The notes: generated by a model not told the origin, from the sequence alone. 64,000 nt of DNA from Strigamia acuminata (GCA_949358305.1 OX442323.1:1488001-1552000), one strand, 5' to 3'. Counted from the first letter of the stretch, positions 40,399 to 51,245 are shown. Translations and numbers: made by a program.

Positions 40399-43300
40399 TG
40401 GGTCGGCCACAAAGAAGATGTCACCATCAACAAGGAAGATGTTGCCATCCAAAGAAGAAAAGAAAAAGTAGAAGAGAGAAGATAATCGTAGTCAAAATGA
40501 ACATTTCAGAATCTCTATTGGAAATTCCAGTAATAGTGAACAACATGGAAGTCAAGGCAGTTATGGACACTGGAGGAAAACGCAACGTTATCAGCGAAGA
40601 GCTTGCTGAAGCTTTACAGTTGAAGTACCCGCCAAGCCCAAATATACGATTACAAGGGGTAAGCGGAGAACTCGTGACTCCAATAGGAAAAGCCAAGATG
40701 AACATTACAATTGGTGAATTAACATACAGGATCGAGGTCCTGATTGTTAAAGGATTTCATTATGAATTACTGCTAAGTGACCCATTCATGCTGTTCGCGA
40801 AGTGCGTGTTAGACTACGACAAACAAAAAATCTTTGTGGGCCGAACTAGTGGAAAGGAAGTGTCATTTCCAATGAATAAAACTTTTGTTGATCAGAATTA
40901 TGTTGCGAGGGTAATGAAGAACATCACAATTCCACCAATGCATGAGTGCATTGTTCCCATCTATTTGAATAAAGCAATAACATTGGACATGTTTGTACAA
41001 CCATTACATAATGTCACTGATAGATTTGCTGTGATAGGTTGTAAAACTTTAACAGATTTCAAGAACGGAAAAGGCATCATTCGAGTGGCTAACCCAACCA
41101 AGAAGACAGTCTTTCTGAAGGAGAAGTCAGCAATCGCAAAAGCTTATTATGTGGTTGATGTTGGGGTGTTTGACGAAAAACAGGTACACTGTTTTGACTT
41201 TGACTCCTCAATAGCAAAAGACAAAATGAATAAAGACCAACAAGAGCAAATGCGACAACTTCTTCAAAAGAATCAAGACAGATTTGCTGTTTCTGACAAG
41301 GATTTGGGAAGAGTTCAAGTGTATAAGCATAAAATCGATACTGGAGACCATGAACCAATACATTTGCAACCGTATCGTCGTTCTATGAAGGAAAAAGAAG
41401 TCGAAGCTGAGGAAACAAAGAAATTGCTTGATATGGGAGTGATAAGGGAATCAGAAAGTCCCTGGAGCGCGCCTGTATTGCTAATAAAGAAAAGAGATGG
41501 TAAGTGGAGATTTTGCGTTGATTGGAGACGTTTGAATGCGATAACAAAGAAAATGGTGTACCCATTGCCAAGAATAGATGACACTTTAGATCAGCTGGCA
41601 GGTGCACAATTCTTCTCCATGATGGATCTTATTCAAGGATATTATCAAGTCGAAATAGATGAACAAGATCGCGAAAAAACAGCATTTACCACTTCAAGCG
41701 GACATTTTGAGTTTAACGTCCTAGGAATGGGATTATGCAATAGTCCAGCGGCTTTTCAAAAGTTAATGAATAAAGTTTTAGGCAACCTCCTAGGCAAAGT
41801 TTGTATAGCGTACATTGATGACCTTATCATTTTCTCTAAAACATTCGATCAGCATTTGAAAGATCTAGACAATGTTTTCGACAAGCTTAGACAATCTAAC
41901 TTAAAGGTGAAGTTGAGCAAGTGCACATTTGGGACAAACACCATTAAGTATTTGGGACATGTCGTGGACTCTGAGGGTATATCACCAGACCCTAGGAACT
42001 TGGAATCCGTCGCGAAGTTTCCAGTTCCTACTAACCTCAAACTTCTTCGAGGATTCATAGGGCTCTGTTCGTATTACAGGAAGTTCATTCCAAGTTTTGC
42101 GGACATATCCAAGCCCTTAGTCAATTTGACGAAGAAGGACGAGAAATTTGATTGGGGCCCACCTCATGACAAGGCCTTCAAAACATTGAGGACCGCCCTT
42201 ATCACCGTGCCAGTGCTTGCGCACCCTAATTTTGAAGAACCCTTCATGGTATCGACAGACGCGAGCGCATATGGTCTTGGAGCAGTGTTGAAACAGAAGA
42301 TAAACAAACAAGAACATGTGATAGCTTATGCCAGCAGACTTCTCAGCCAAGCAGAACAGAATTACACAGCCACGGAAAGGGAATGTCTGGCTATTCTGTT
42401 TGGAATTGAAAAGTACCGACCTTATCTGTATGGTAAGAAGTTCCAGATAATTACAGACCATTCGGCACTTCAATGGCTAAAATCAGTCAAAAACCCCAAT
42501 GGCAGACTAGCTAGATGGAGCCTACAGCTAGTAGACTTTGATTTCGATGTGATCTACAAGAGCGGAAAAGCGCACAAAGATGCCGACGCCTTGAGTAGGA
42601 TTCCAGAAGATTTAAGCGAGGAAGAAAACAAAATAGTTCCCTCACTTTTACTCGAACAGCTCGACCTTTCTGCTGAGCAGCGTAAGGACAAGAAGCTACT
42701 GGAATTGATCACCGCAATGAATCAAGTAGAGCAACTTCCGAAGAAGAGAAGACGTCCTCTAAAGCAGTTCGTCCTTCTCGATAACGTGTTGTTTAGGAAG
42801 AAAAATTCTCTGAATTCCCTAGACACGGAAGTAAATCTGTTATACGTTCCACAGCATTTGAAAACGGCCGTTCTTGAAGAAATGCATGATGGACTGACGG
42901 GTGCTCACTTGGGCCTAAACAAAACATGGAAGAGAATGAGAACAAGATTCTTCTGGCCCCGGATATATAAAGACGTTAGAAATTACGTACTTTCTTGTCC
43001 ACATTGCGCGAGCTCGAAATCAATGACGACAGCGCCAAAAGGTTTAATGCAGCCGTGGTCTACGATATCTAAGCCTTTCGAGAGGATTGGAATCGACACA
43101 CTGGGAAGTTTTCCGACCTCCGACAAGGGCAACAAGTATGTTTTCGTAATGACAGATTATTTGTCGCGGACAGTGATTGCTAGAGCAGCTCCAGCATCAA
43201 CAGCGTTGGAAGCAGCTAGAACTCTGCTTTATGAGTTAATGTTGAAGGAAGGCAGTCCGAGAGAAATCCTGAGCGATAGAGGCACAGAATACAGAAACAA

Positions 43301-44342
43301 AATGGTGGAAGAAGTATCAAATATGTTTAAAGCCCTACATAAAACCACTTCAGGGTACCATCCAAGGACCAATGGCCTCACAGAAAGATTCAATGCGACG
43401 TTTGCAAAAATGTTGCAGATTTATGTTGATAAGGACCAGAGGGACTGGGATGATTTTTTGCCATTTTTGCTTTTCTCGTATAATACCGGTGTGCACGAGA
43501 CGACGGGATATACACCTTATTATCTTTTGAAAGGATATGAAGTTGATTTGAACGTGGACGTAAACCTCAACTTACCTCAAAAAGAATTTACCTTGCGAAC
43601 CTCAAAATTCATCAGAGAAGCTAGGAAAATAGCAAATGAAAGGTTGGAATGGCAAGGAGAAAAAAGCAGAAAAAGATTCGATCAAGGCCGAGTTCATGTG
43701 GAATTTGACCCAGGAGAATTAGTATATCTCAAAACACCCAATAGAAAAGTTGGGTTAAGTGAAAAACTCCTGCCACAATTCTCAGGCCCATACGAAATAG
43801 TAAGAAGAACCGCGCCAAATGACTACGAAATTAGAAGTTCAAATGGAAAGAAAACAGATATTGTTAATATTGAACGATTAAAACCGTATAAACCCAGAGA
43901 AGAAATTCCAGCGGAGATATTAGAAGAATTGACAGCTAAAAAAGTCACATTTGCTGATGAAACTGCAACACAAAGTGAAAAACAACAAGAAATTGAAGAA
44001 AACACGTCAATTTCGCCAATTCCGATCGCTAAAGAACGATTTATTAGCGATGACGATCAAATTTCGTTAAAAACACTCTTTGAACCTGAAGAAAATACAA
44101 CAAAAGTGTCAAATTTCCCAATTCCAAGCGAAAAAGAGCGATTAAAAGCGCTCTATGGACCGAAAGAAATTATGGAAAGATGGCAAAACGAAGACGAACG
44201 GAAAAACGAAGAAAATCAATTGCGAAAATCGCCGACAGGTGTCGCTGACGCAGTCGATGACGCGTCGCCACCTGAAATCGAGAGTTTCCGGTCACGTCGC
44301 CTTCGCAAACAGGCTCGTCGTGACTACAGTGGATTGTGTTAA
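40398..44342 (+). CDS. Gypsy Pol polyprotein of element A2
   Basis: 1314 codons in the -1 frame relative to gag, starting at the gag stop. The N terminus is very basic with Cys-His pairs (GRPQRRCHH, then CCHPKKKRK), resembling a nuclear localisation signal. Protease reads DTGG near residue 56, where A1 has DTGA. Reverse transcriptase has FCVDWRRLNA and YIDD near 472. RNase H has TDASAYGLG near 620. Integrase has its His pair near 831, CPHC near 870, Asp near 899, Asp near 960 and Glu near 995. GPYEIV is near 1131, and the charged tail ends RKQARRDYSGLC. The frame is intact. The only oddity at a catalytic motif is the second Gly in the protease. Confidence 0.95.
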   Translation: MGRPQRRCHHQQGRCCHPKKKRKSRREKIIVVKMNISESLLEIPVIVNNMEVKAVMDTGGKRNVISEELAEALQLKYPPSPNIRLQGVSGELVTPIGKAKMNITIGELTYRIEVLIVKGFHYELLLSDPFMLFAKCVLDYDKQKIFVGRTSGKEVSFPMNKTFVDQNYVARVMKNITIPPMHECIVPIYLNKAITLDMFVQPLHNVTDRFAVIGCKTLTDFKNGKGIIRVANPTKKTVFLKEKSAIAKAYYVVDVGVFDEKQVHCFDFDSSIAKDKMNKDQQEQMRQLLQKNQDRFAVSDKDLGRVQVYKHKIDTGDHEPIHLQPYRRSMKEKEVEAEETKKLLDMGVIRESESPWSAPVLLIKKRDGKWRFCVDWRRLNAITKKMVYPLPRIDDTLDQLAGAQFFSMMDLIQGYYQVEIDEQDREKTAFTTSSGHFEFNVLGMGLCNSPAAFQKLMNKVLGNLLGKVCIAYIDDLIIFSKTFDQHLKDLDNVFDKLRQSNLKVKLSKCTFGTNTIKYLGHVVDSEGISPDPRNLESVAKFPVPTNLKLLRGFIGLCSYYRKFIPSFADISKPLVNLTKKDEKFDWGPPHDKAFKTLRTALITVPVLAHPNFEEPFMVSTDASAYGLGAVLKQKINKQEHVIAYASRLLSQAEQNYTATERECLAILFGIEKYRPYLYGKKFQIITDHSALQWLKSVKNPNGRLARWSLQLVDFDFDVIYKSGKAHKDADALSRIPEDLSEEENKIVPSLLLEQLDLSAEQRKDKKLLELITAMNQVEQLPKKRRRPLKQFVLLDNVLFRKKNSLNSLDTEVNLLYVPQHLKTAVLEEMHDGLTGAHLGLNKTWKRMRTRFFWPRIYKDVRNYVLSCPHCASSKSMTTAPKGLMQPWSTISKPFERIGIDTLGSFPTSDKGNKYVFVMTDYLSRTVIARAAPASTALEAARTLLYELMLKEGSPREILSDRGTEYRNKMVEEVSNMFKALHKTTSGYHPRTNGLTERFNATFAKMLQIYVDKDQRDWDDFLPFLLFSYNTGVHETTGYTPYYLLKGYEVDLNVDVNLNLPQKEFTLRTSKFIREARKIANERLEWQGEKSRKRFDQGRVHVEFDPGELVYLKTPNRKVGLSEKLLPQFSGPYEIVRRTAPNDYEIRSSNGKKTDIVNIERLKPYKPREEIPAEILEELTAKKVTFADETATQSEKQQEIEENTSISPIPIAKERFISDDDQISLKTLFEPEENTTKVSNFPIPSEKERLKALYGPKEIMERWQNEDERKNEENQLRKSPTGVADAVDDASPPEIESFRSRRLRKQARRDYSGLC

Positions 44343-44734
44343 GGTTTTCTGAGACGAACCGGGTTTACTGTGTGACTCAAAGAAACCTAAAGCATTAATA
44401 ACAGCAGCAGTTGATTTGTGTGTGATTCCGTAAGTGAAGAGAGTGAAATTTAGAACGAATTTGGCGAGCAAATAGCTTAAAAACGAAACGAATAACATCG
44501 CGAAATGGAAATTTAGGCTTAAATAATTGTGTTAAAACTTCAAAATGAAATTTTAGTGTGTGCATACATTATCAAGTGACTAATTAGTTAAAAAATTGTT
44601 AAATTTAGTGTAAATTAGTGCAACATGAAATTTTAAATGAAATAACGAATGGAAATTGAAAAATTTTTGTGAAAATTTTGAATTAATGAAGTAATTTATT
44701 TTATTTTCTTTTCAAATAATATATTAGAATCCGA
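44343..44734 (+). other. A2 pol-ORF3 spacer with splice acceptor
   Basis: AT-rich. The pyrimidine-rich tract TTTATTTTCTTTTC near 44700 and AG at 44726-44727 come seven bases before the ORF3 ATG, so a spliced subgenomic mRNA is plausible. Confidence 0.5.
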
Positions 44735-46108
44735 ATGGACGAAATGGCAAGCAAATTTGATCGGATGGATGTGCGTAGTGATAGTGACAGCGATGCGGAT
44801 TCGGTTTGCTCGATGCAAGTGGGCGATCTTTTGGAACGTCAACTTAAGAAAGGCGATGACTTGGAAATTTATTTAGCAAATAAGCCGAGCACAAGTAAAA
44901 CTTTGGACGAATTGGTTAACTGCCCACGCCCGTTTACAGAAGGAAAACAAAAGGCGGAGGAAGACAAAAAGAAATATGCAGGACCATTAACAAAGGGTGA
45001 AGAAGGCTTATTGCGTCGTCGTCGTAAAAATCGACAATTGAAACGAGATAAGAAAGCACAAAAGAAGAAAGTGTTTAATGAGCAATCGAAAAGAATCCGG
45101 GAAGAAGAAATGCGTCACACCGTTGATCGAAACAAACGCCGATTAAATGATTTGCGAATGGAGCACCGGAATATGGTCAACGCCATTAGAGCCAGGAAAT
45201 TAAAAGGAGTGATGGGATTGCCCGACTATCAGTTGTGGAGAACAGGGGCGAATGCTTTGCTGATCCAGGAGGCGAAAATAAGGAAAAACATTTTAAAAGC
45301 CATCGCCTTAGCGAGAAGAGAGTCCTTCCAGGACCCTAGTGTAGTATTTCCTACTCCTATACGGGTATACCGTGTGGAGTTGGACGCTGCACGACAGGTC
45401 CAGGCTCTCGGACTTGCATTAGACTATAGTAATGCGCCAAAATATGACTTAGCATTCGACGCCGTAGGTTGTCCGCCGATTAAAGTCATGAACTATCAGA
45501 TGGCAGCATTAGGCGACCTAACGCCGGGACGACAGAGCTGGACGTATGACAGCGTCGTTGATCACTACCTCCAACTGTTAGAAGAGCGATATCCCATATT
45601 GGCACCAATTCAATCTGAGTGGGTCTTCAAAATGGTGGACCCAGCTAAACGAAAGGAAGCGATCTATTGGCTAATGAAGAGACTTCCAAGTGCTCAAAAG
45701 AAGATTTGGGTGTTTCCAGTTCCTATTGAAGAGCATTGGCAGCTTTTCATAGTGGATTGGCGGAAAAAGCCAACCCAATACGTGCTTTATGACCCAAGTG
45801 GACCAATAGAGCGCACATATCCAAAGTGGGAATCTTTAAGATACTCGTTGATGGATGCAGGAGTAAAGTTTCCAAACAAATTCATACGTTGGGACCCGCC
45901 ACGTATGCACCAATTGGATAATGACAGCTGTGGCCCAACCATACTCTACTTCGTTAGAAGATACGTTGAAGACCGGGACTTAATGCAGTTTGGGGAGCCG
46001 TGTGAGTTACGCTTACGATTTGTGTATGAGATTGCAAATCGTGAAATTCTCCCATTCGAGTTGATCAAAGAAGAGGATAAGAAGGATCAAGCGGAAGGAG
46101 GAGAGTGA
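44735..46108 (+). CDS. Ulp1/SENP-type (C48) cysteine protease, third ORF of A2
   Basis: 457 residues from the ATG at 44735 (context CCGAATGG), after a likely splice acceptor. Residues ~1-70 are acidic and Ser-rich. Residues ~85-150 are strongly basic and coiled-coil-like (RRRRKNR, QSKRIREEEMR). The C-terminal half is a Ulp1-like peptidase: His334 in EEHWQLFIVDW, Asp353 in VLYDPSG, Gln393 in HQLDNDSCG and Cys399. The His-Asp (19) and Gln-Cys (6) spacings fit the family. In cells this family removes SUMO or related ubiquitin-like proteins. A role in countering SUMO-based silencing, or in polyprotein processing, is inference. It lies inside the element, between pol and the 3' LTR and in the same orientation, so it is an element gene. 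A1 keeps a relic. Confidence 0.88.
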   Translation: MDEMASKFDRMDVRSDSDSDADSVCSMQVGDLLERQLKKGDDLEIYLANKPSTSKTLDELVNCPRPFTEGKQKAEEDKKKYAGPLTKGEEGLLRRRRKNRQLKRDKKAQKKKVFNEQSKRIREEEMRHTVDRNKRRLNDLRMEHRNMVNAIRARKLKGVMGLPDYQLWRTGANALLIQEAKIRKNILKAIALARRESFQDPSVVFPTPIRVYRVELDAARQVQALGLALDYSNAPKYDLAFDAVGCPPIKVMNYQMAALGDLTPGRQSWTYDSVVDHYLQLLEERYPILAPIQSEWVFKMVDPAKRKEAIYWLMKRLPSAQKKIWVFPVPIEEHWQLFIVDWRKKPTQYVLYDPSGPIERTYPKWESLRYSLMDAGVKFPNKFIRWDPPRMHQLDNDSCGPTILYFVRRYVEDRDLMQFGEPCELRLRFVYEIANREILPFELIKEEDKKDQAEGGE

Positions 46109-46516
46109 AGTGAACTTTAACTTCTTTAAGTGAATAAGTGTAAAATCAACACGAACTTTGAACATTTTTTTTTGTGTGTGTGTTTTTTTTATTTTATAGA
46201 AAATTGAAAACTGAAAAAAAGTAATATAAAACAAAAAAACCAAAAAGTGTTGTCATTGATGAAAAGTGTTAATTTTATTTAATTTTAAACTTTGAATATT
46301 ATTTCCAATGTAAAAGTGTAATAAAAAGTGACTATGACATTTATAAACATTGAAAAGTGAGTTATATGATATTTTTGTAAAAATAAGGATGATGAAAAGA
46401 GATTCTCAAAATTGTAAAATTGAGTTTATGATTTGAATTTTTTAATGTGAAAGGAGATGCGTTAGTTAGAACAATTCATTGTTTTTCGAGAGACCGAAAA
46501 AATTAAAGGGGGGGGC
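46109..46516 (+). other. A2 3' noncoding region and polypurine tract
   Basis: AT-rich, no gene. The run AAAGGGGGGGGG near 46505-46515 ends one base before the LTR. Confidence 0.65.
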
Positions 46517-47018
46517 TGTTACGCGGTAGAGCCGTACCGTGTATCGGCTGGCTCTGCTCGCTCTGTTTAGGCATTTAATACAATGAATTCTCACTAGACG
46601 GCGCTGTGCACCTAATTAGATGCACAGACCGTTCAACTTAGTTGATAGGGGGAATAGGAGTTTACTTAGTGAGTTGATTAAGCCAGAGAGCTCAGATCTC
46701 TTTTGAGTCTCAACCTGTTACCTTCACCTACTACTGCCAGCCGGTTGACGGTCAGGCAGGACTAGGTTTTCTAAACTGAATTGAATTGACAACAGCATCA
46801 TCCTTATTTAGTTATTTATTTGATTTGAATGAATGATTTATATTTTAGGTTAATAAATGAACAAATGTAATAAGAGCTGTTGACCGAACATTTACATTAG
46901 TAAATGTCCGACTTTGAATAATAAAGCCAGTAGGCATTTTACATATAAAACCCTGTGTCATTCTTGATCAAATTCATGTCACGTAGGACTAAATCAATCC
47001 CCATTTAGCCACGTAACA
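46517..47018 (+). repeat. 3' LTR of element A2
   Basis: 502 bp, identical by eye to 38021-38522, followed by ATAT. Confidence 0.95.
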
Positions 47019-47022
47019 ATAT

Positions 47023-48385
47023 GGTTGCGAAGGTTGTACTGTAGATAATGGCAGAAAAAAAGCAAAAGAAAAAAAGAAGCAGTAGCATCGTAAAAGGTTA
47101 AGTCAATAGTAGGAATATATTGATTTATCGCGTTTAAGCATCCATCACAAACATTGTTAACCGTTAAACTATTAATTCTGGTGACCTAGTTCCAGCAGAT
47201 AAATGACATGAATATTAAATGTACTCGTAGTTTGGTTTTTTGATAGTATACCGCACTAAAACCAATAAGCTTAGAAGGCATACAAGTACATACATTTTAA
47301 AGGAGACAGGTACACTTTTTAAAAATGTCATGCTCGTTTGCTATTACGTCGTAGCAGAAAAATGTATAATAAGATTAAAGGAGTTGGTTTTCAAAAAAAA
47401 TGCTTTGCGAGTGTTTTTATATCAATGTCATCCAGGACCGAACATGGGCTTAAAGGGCCCCAGCTCAAACCATAATTTTGCTTTTTGCATTCGCAGAACG
47501 GACACGGACGGAATGAATGAAAAATGGCTACTGTTTCAAATACAAGTAGTAGCCACGGCCGAGAGCGACGAATTGCGGAAATACGGTAAACACAAATAAA
47601 ACACTCACTTTATCAGTACTGAATAGGATTCAGGGAAAAGTTAGATCCAAAAGAAGGCATTGGATGTACTTGTATTAAATATTAGTAGAAAGGAGTTCCT
47701 TGGGAAAATTAAATTGTGGTTGATGGAGTGTGATGATATAACTTAAAAAGGGTTTTGCCCCCTACGTCTGCTTCTCTGTTGGGTGTGTTAGTCACTCTTG
47801 TGTCTTGTATTCATGGTTTATTTTGGTATCAGTGTCCTGGGGTCACAGTTATTGGAACCTTATTTACATTATATTTTTTGTGCCTAAACTTACTGACTGT
47901 TTACCGATTTGTGGTGGTGGCATTTTACCACAAGTTGAAAATGATGTTGCTACACCCACTTTTGCTTCTGGTGGTGGTTTTAGGTGGGGATGAGAGGGAT
48001 GATAGGATTGGCGCTACTAAAACCAGAAGGGCGCAATTGTTAGTTTTTGCATGTATGTCACTTGGGAAAATTGATTGGCTCTTGCCAATCACCTGACCGC
48101 AAAAAAAACCGATCGGAACGTGTGGAAAACCCCTTAAGCTGCAAAAGTGGATCAACTGCGAGGTACGAACAATGTGCAATCCCTTCTTCGCTTATTTGTC
48201 CGTGGGAATTGACAATGCAAACGAACCATTTTATCAACAAAAGGTAGGTAGGTATTCGTCTAAAATTTAAGAAATGGCATCAAGTTTTTATGTGAATTTA
48301 TGTGAATTTCTTAACTACCGTATTCCATAGTTTAAGTGCTCGTGTAAAATCGTGTGAAATTGTGCACAATTTTGTAGAATACTAC
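47023..48385. other. Region right of A2, no supportable gene
   Basis: AT-rich host DNA. Short open frames near 47240-47599 and 47755-48096 lack homology I can recognise. If the receptor gene at 48386 continued, its next exons should lie here on the minus strand; I could not find one in phase. The only near acceptor (minus, ~48263) leads into a stop within nine codons. Confidence 0.4.
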
Positions 48386-50495
48386 CTTTTTCATCTTTAA
48401 AAATGAGGACTGCATCTGTGATGGTTCTATTCTGAAGATAGTTATCAGCCGCCCGCACAAATTGGCTAATAGTCGTATCAATTCTTTGGTATGGAATTCC
48501 CAGAGTCAAACACGCTGTAGCTATTTGACTAAATCCTTTCCAAGTGAAATCAAGGACGATGGACACACCAGCCTTAATATAGTCGCAAACTAAAATTTCA
48601 AGCAAAAAAAAAAGCTAGAAATAGTTAAGCGATTTTATTATTCTACTTGTATATTATTGAATTGATTAGAACGTTTAGAAACATTTATCGTGTACGGATT
48701 TGAAAACAATACGAGCGTGCTTGTAATTTGACAAATAAGGTAAAATAAAATAGTAAAAGGTCTTTGGAGTCCTGGTTCGCGGTCAGTTGCATTTCACACA
48801 CTTTAAGCTATGTTTCAACTCAACTTTGAAAACATCTGTTTGAATTAATCACTTCCAAGTTAAAACGTTGCTGAAACGTACGTTTGCCCCCATATTTACC
48901 TTTATTCAAACATTCAATTTCTAATCTGTCCTTCAGAGTAACGCCATTTATTTTGAAGGTTAATCCATCTTTAGTGCCTCTTGCGTCGAACGCCTCTTTC
49001 AGCTTAGGAATGAACGCTTCGTCTTCGAACTGGAATATGGCAACTGCAAATAAAAAGAAAAACATTTGAGTTTAGTATTTATTGGCTCTGATCATGTCAC
49101 GGTTGTATTCCATGTATTCCATGTAATTCTAACCAATCTGTACAGTACATTCTACAGTCGAAACTCTTTACAACGAATCGTGATAATAACGAATTATCGA
49201 TATAACGAATACCTAAAAATGGCCTGTTTGGTTGACTGGCCATGGAACACCATGTTAAAAAAATTCGATATAACGACTCGATTTTTCGGGTCCCTTGCGA
49301 TTCGTTATAAAGAGTTTTGACTGTACTGTAGTAGTAATAGTAACGGACAATCGTTATTGCAAGGCTGCCACGCAACACAGCCTTGACAAGCTTGATCTAC
49401 TTTCTTAAACTGAGTTTAACCCAATGGAACGCAAGATAAAAATAAACACATCTTCCCAGGATTTTTGGAACATGTCTCACTTGCATGCATTTTCTGTCAA
49501 ACCGGCACTGAAATTGACAAAATGACAATAGTCACATATCCAGTCGTGGATATGGCAGTCAACAACAGTCACATTCATTCTCTATCAATCAAAGACAGAA
49601 AAAGAAATTTGTGATGCTAATTAATGGCAAGGCTTTTCTTTTCTGAATGTCATCTGTAACATTTGAGAGAAACTGAATAGTACTGTACTAGTATTGTATT
49701 GTATTGTTTAAGCTTCTGTCATCATTCTACAAAATGATGAATTGATAATTGAAAATGTCCCAAACTCATCTAGAGAAACATCAATACATAACAGCAGTAG
49801 CAGCAGTTTATTTTTTTTTTATTTTTTATTTTTTTTTTTTTTTTATCTTTCTATTAAATTGGAATCAAACAAAACTTGAATCAACATTCAACTTGTAATG
49901 GTCATTTGATGAAATGTTTCATGAAATGTTTCATCTGCTGTAAAATGATCACGTGTTCAAATTCCATTCGATAAATTGAACAAACTCGTTGAAAAACTTT
50001 GAACATTCACCAATGAGAAACTCACGATTAAGAAAGTGATTCTAGCTTAACCGTAGAAACTACCGTAAACAAAAACATCAGGTGCAAATAACGTAATACG
50101 AGCTATTTAACTGCCACCCTAACCTTAAAAATAAATCGATCGCATCAGTATCGTTCTATTTTTTGCTTCGTCGTTTAATACTCTGTAGATAATAATACTC
50201 GTGTCTGTCCACCCCTCCTTCGAAGGTACACACACTTCCAACCGATTATCATTCAATTGACCTACAGGTACAAATACCACCTAGCAACAATTCATTTAAA
50301 CAGAGAAAAAAGAAGAAAAATAATCTATTATGTTGTTGGTGTCGTCTGTTGTGCAGTTTCATAAATACCTCTATGAAATGTGACGACTCTCTGGTAACTC
50401 TAACACGACACTGTTAATTCAGTGATGCAAGTTATTGGAAAAAAATGAATTATGGATTTTTATCGTTTATTTTTTTCTGTTTTTCACTTACAAAA

Positions 50496-50538
<43 letters not shown>

Positions 50539-51245
50539 CACTCATTCTAAAAACGACGCGGTTTGGTGGTTTATAACTAAATGTTGGGGTGGCTGAGAGA
50601 AAACAAAACCTTAAAGACATTAAAGACAACTTTAGGATTTTGTTGCCCAAACTAAGTTTAGTAAAGGCCACAAGTTACCATATATCACCGCATCGCGTAG
50701 AATGCGAGAAATTTCTACCCCAAAACAGTGGGGCGGGGGGTCGCATTATACACGTAGCATAAAAACAAATTCTAATAAATTGTTTAGTTGTCTTTGAGCC
50801 AACTAAAATTTTTTTTTAGAGTGCACTGCGTTTCTTTTTTATTGAACTTACACTGGCTAGCGTTCATTTCCAATTATAATTTTAATTTGAATAATTACAA
50901 TATTTAAATTATATTATACCAACATACATTATAATTTTATCTAACATTACTTAAATACAACATAGCAAATGTATAAAATTATAATGTTGTATTTTTGTTA
51001 CCGGACATTAAATTGTAAATTTATAATGTTAGTAGAAGCTTGAATACTTGTAATTGACAGTTCTCATGCGTTCCAACTTTGCAAATGATTAATTTTAGTT
51101 TAATTTTATAAAGAAGGAAAAAAATGTATGGTACGGTACCTATGGTTACTTCGGTGCCACTTTCCTTGAGCTCGGGAACCACGGGGCAGATTTGCGTTAT
51201 AATTCCTACGAGAATTGTGAATGCGAAACTGGCAAGTGAAACCAT
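48386..51245 (-). CDS. Ionotropic-receptor-like gene, 5' coding exons only
   Basis: Three minus-strand exons fit GT-AG rules and phase: 51140-51245, 48900-49043 and 48386-48589 (all junctions phase 1), about 151 codons from the ATG at 51245. The first exon encodes a hydrophobic signal peptide (MVSLASFAFTILVGIITQ). Exons 2-3 resemble the start of an amino-terminal ligand-binding-like domain: VTI/VAIFQFEDEAF, then GVSIVLDFTW, GIPYQRIDTTISQFV and TDAVLIFKDE. This pattern recalls protostome ionotropic receptors (IR25a-like) and glutamate receptors, which are membrane cation channels. The S1/S2 domains and pore are not seen. Exon 3 ends at an AAAAG/GTAGTA donor, but no following exon was found before A2 at 47018. 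The gene is either truncated or has a giant intron holding the transposon cluster. Confidence 0.5.
49155..49323. mobile_element. Pogo-like MITE in the receptor intron
   Basis: 169 bp with ~26 bp terminal inverted repeats (CAGTCGAAACTCTTTA and CAGTCAAAACTCTTTA), flanked by TA at 49153-49154 and 49324-49325. Ends and target site fit pogo/Tigger-type elements. No coding capacity. Confidence 0.8.
49808..49844 (+). repeat. T-rich low-complexity tract
   Basis: Nearly pure T with three interrupting A bases; it may be the poly(A) end of a retroposon on the minus strand, but no body was recognised. Confidence 0.7.
50492..50538 (+). repeat. (AAAT)n microsatellite
   Basis: About eleven AAAT units inside the first intron of the receptor-like gene. 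Confidence 0.95.

Larger units (their letters stand above)
38021..47018 (+). mobile_element. Ty3/gypsy LTR retrotransposon A2, complete, with Ulp1-like third gene
   Basis: 8,998 bp. LTRs 38021-38522 and 46517-47018 (502 bp each) appear identical, with ATAT duplications at 38017-38020 and 47019-47022. Order: LTR, leader, gag, pol, Ulp1-like ORF3, polypurine tract, LTR. All three frames are open. It is the best candidate in the window for an active element and the reference for the degraded A1. Confidence 0.95.

Noticed and set aside
47755-48096. Hydrophobic 113-codon frame that could be a small membrane protein
   Set aside because: No plausible ATG context or splice support; Leu/Val richness comes from TTT/TTG-rich DNA.
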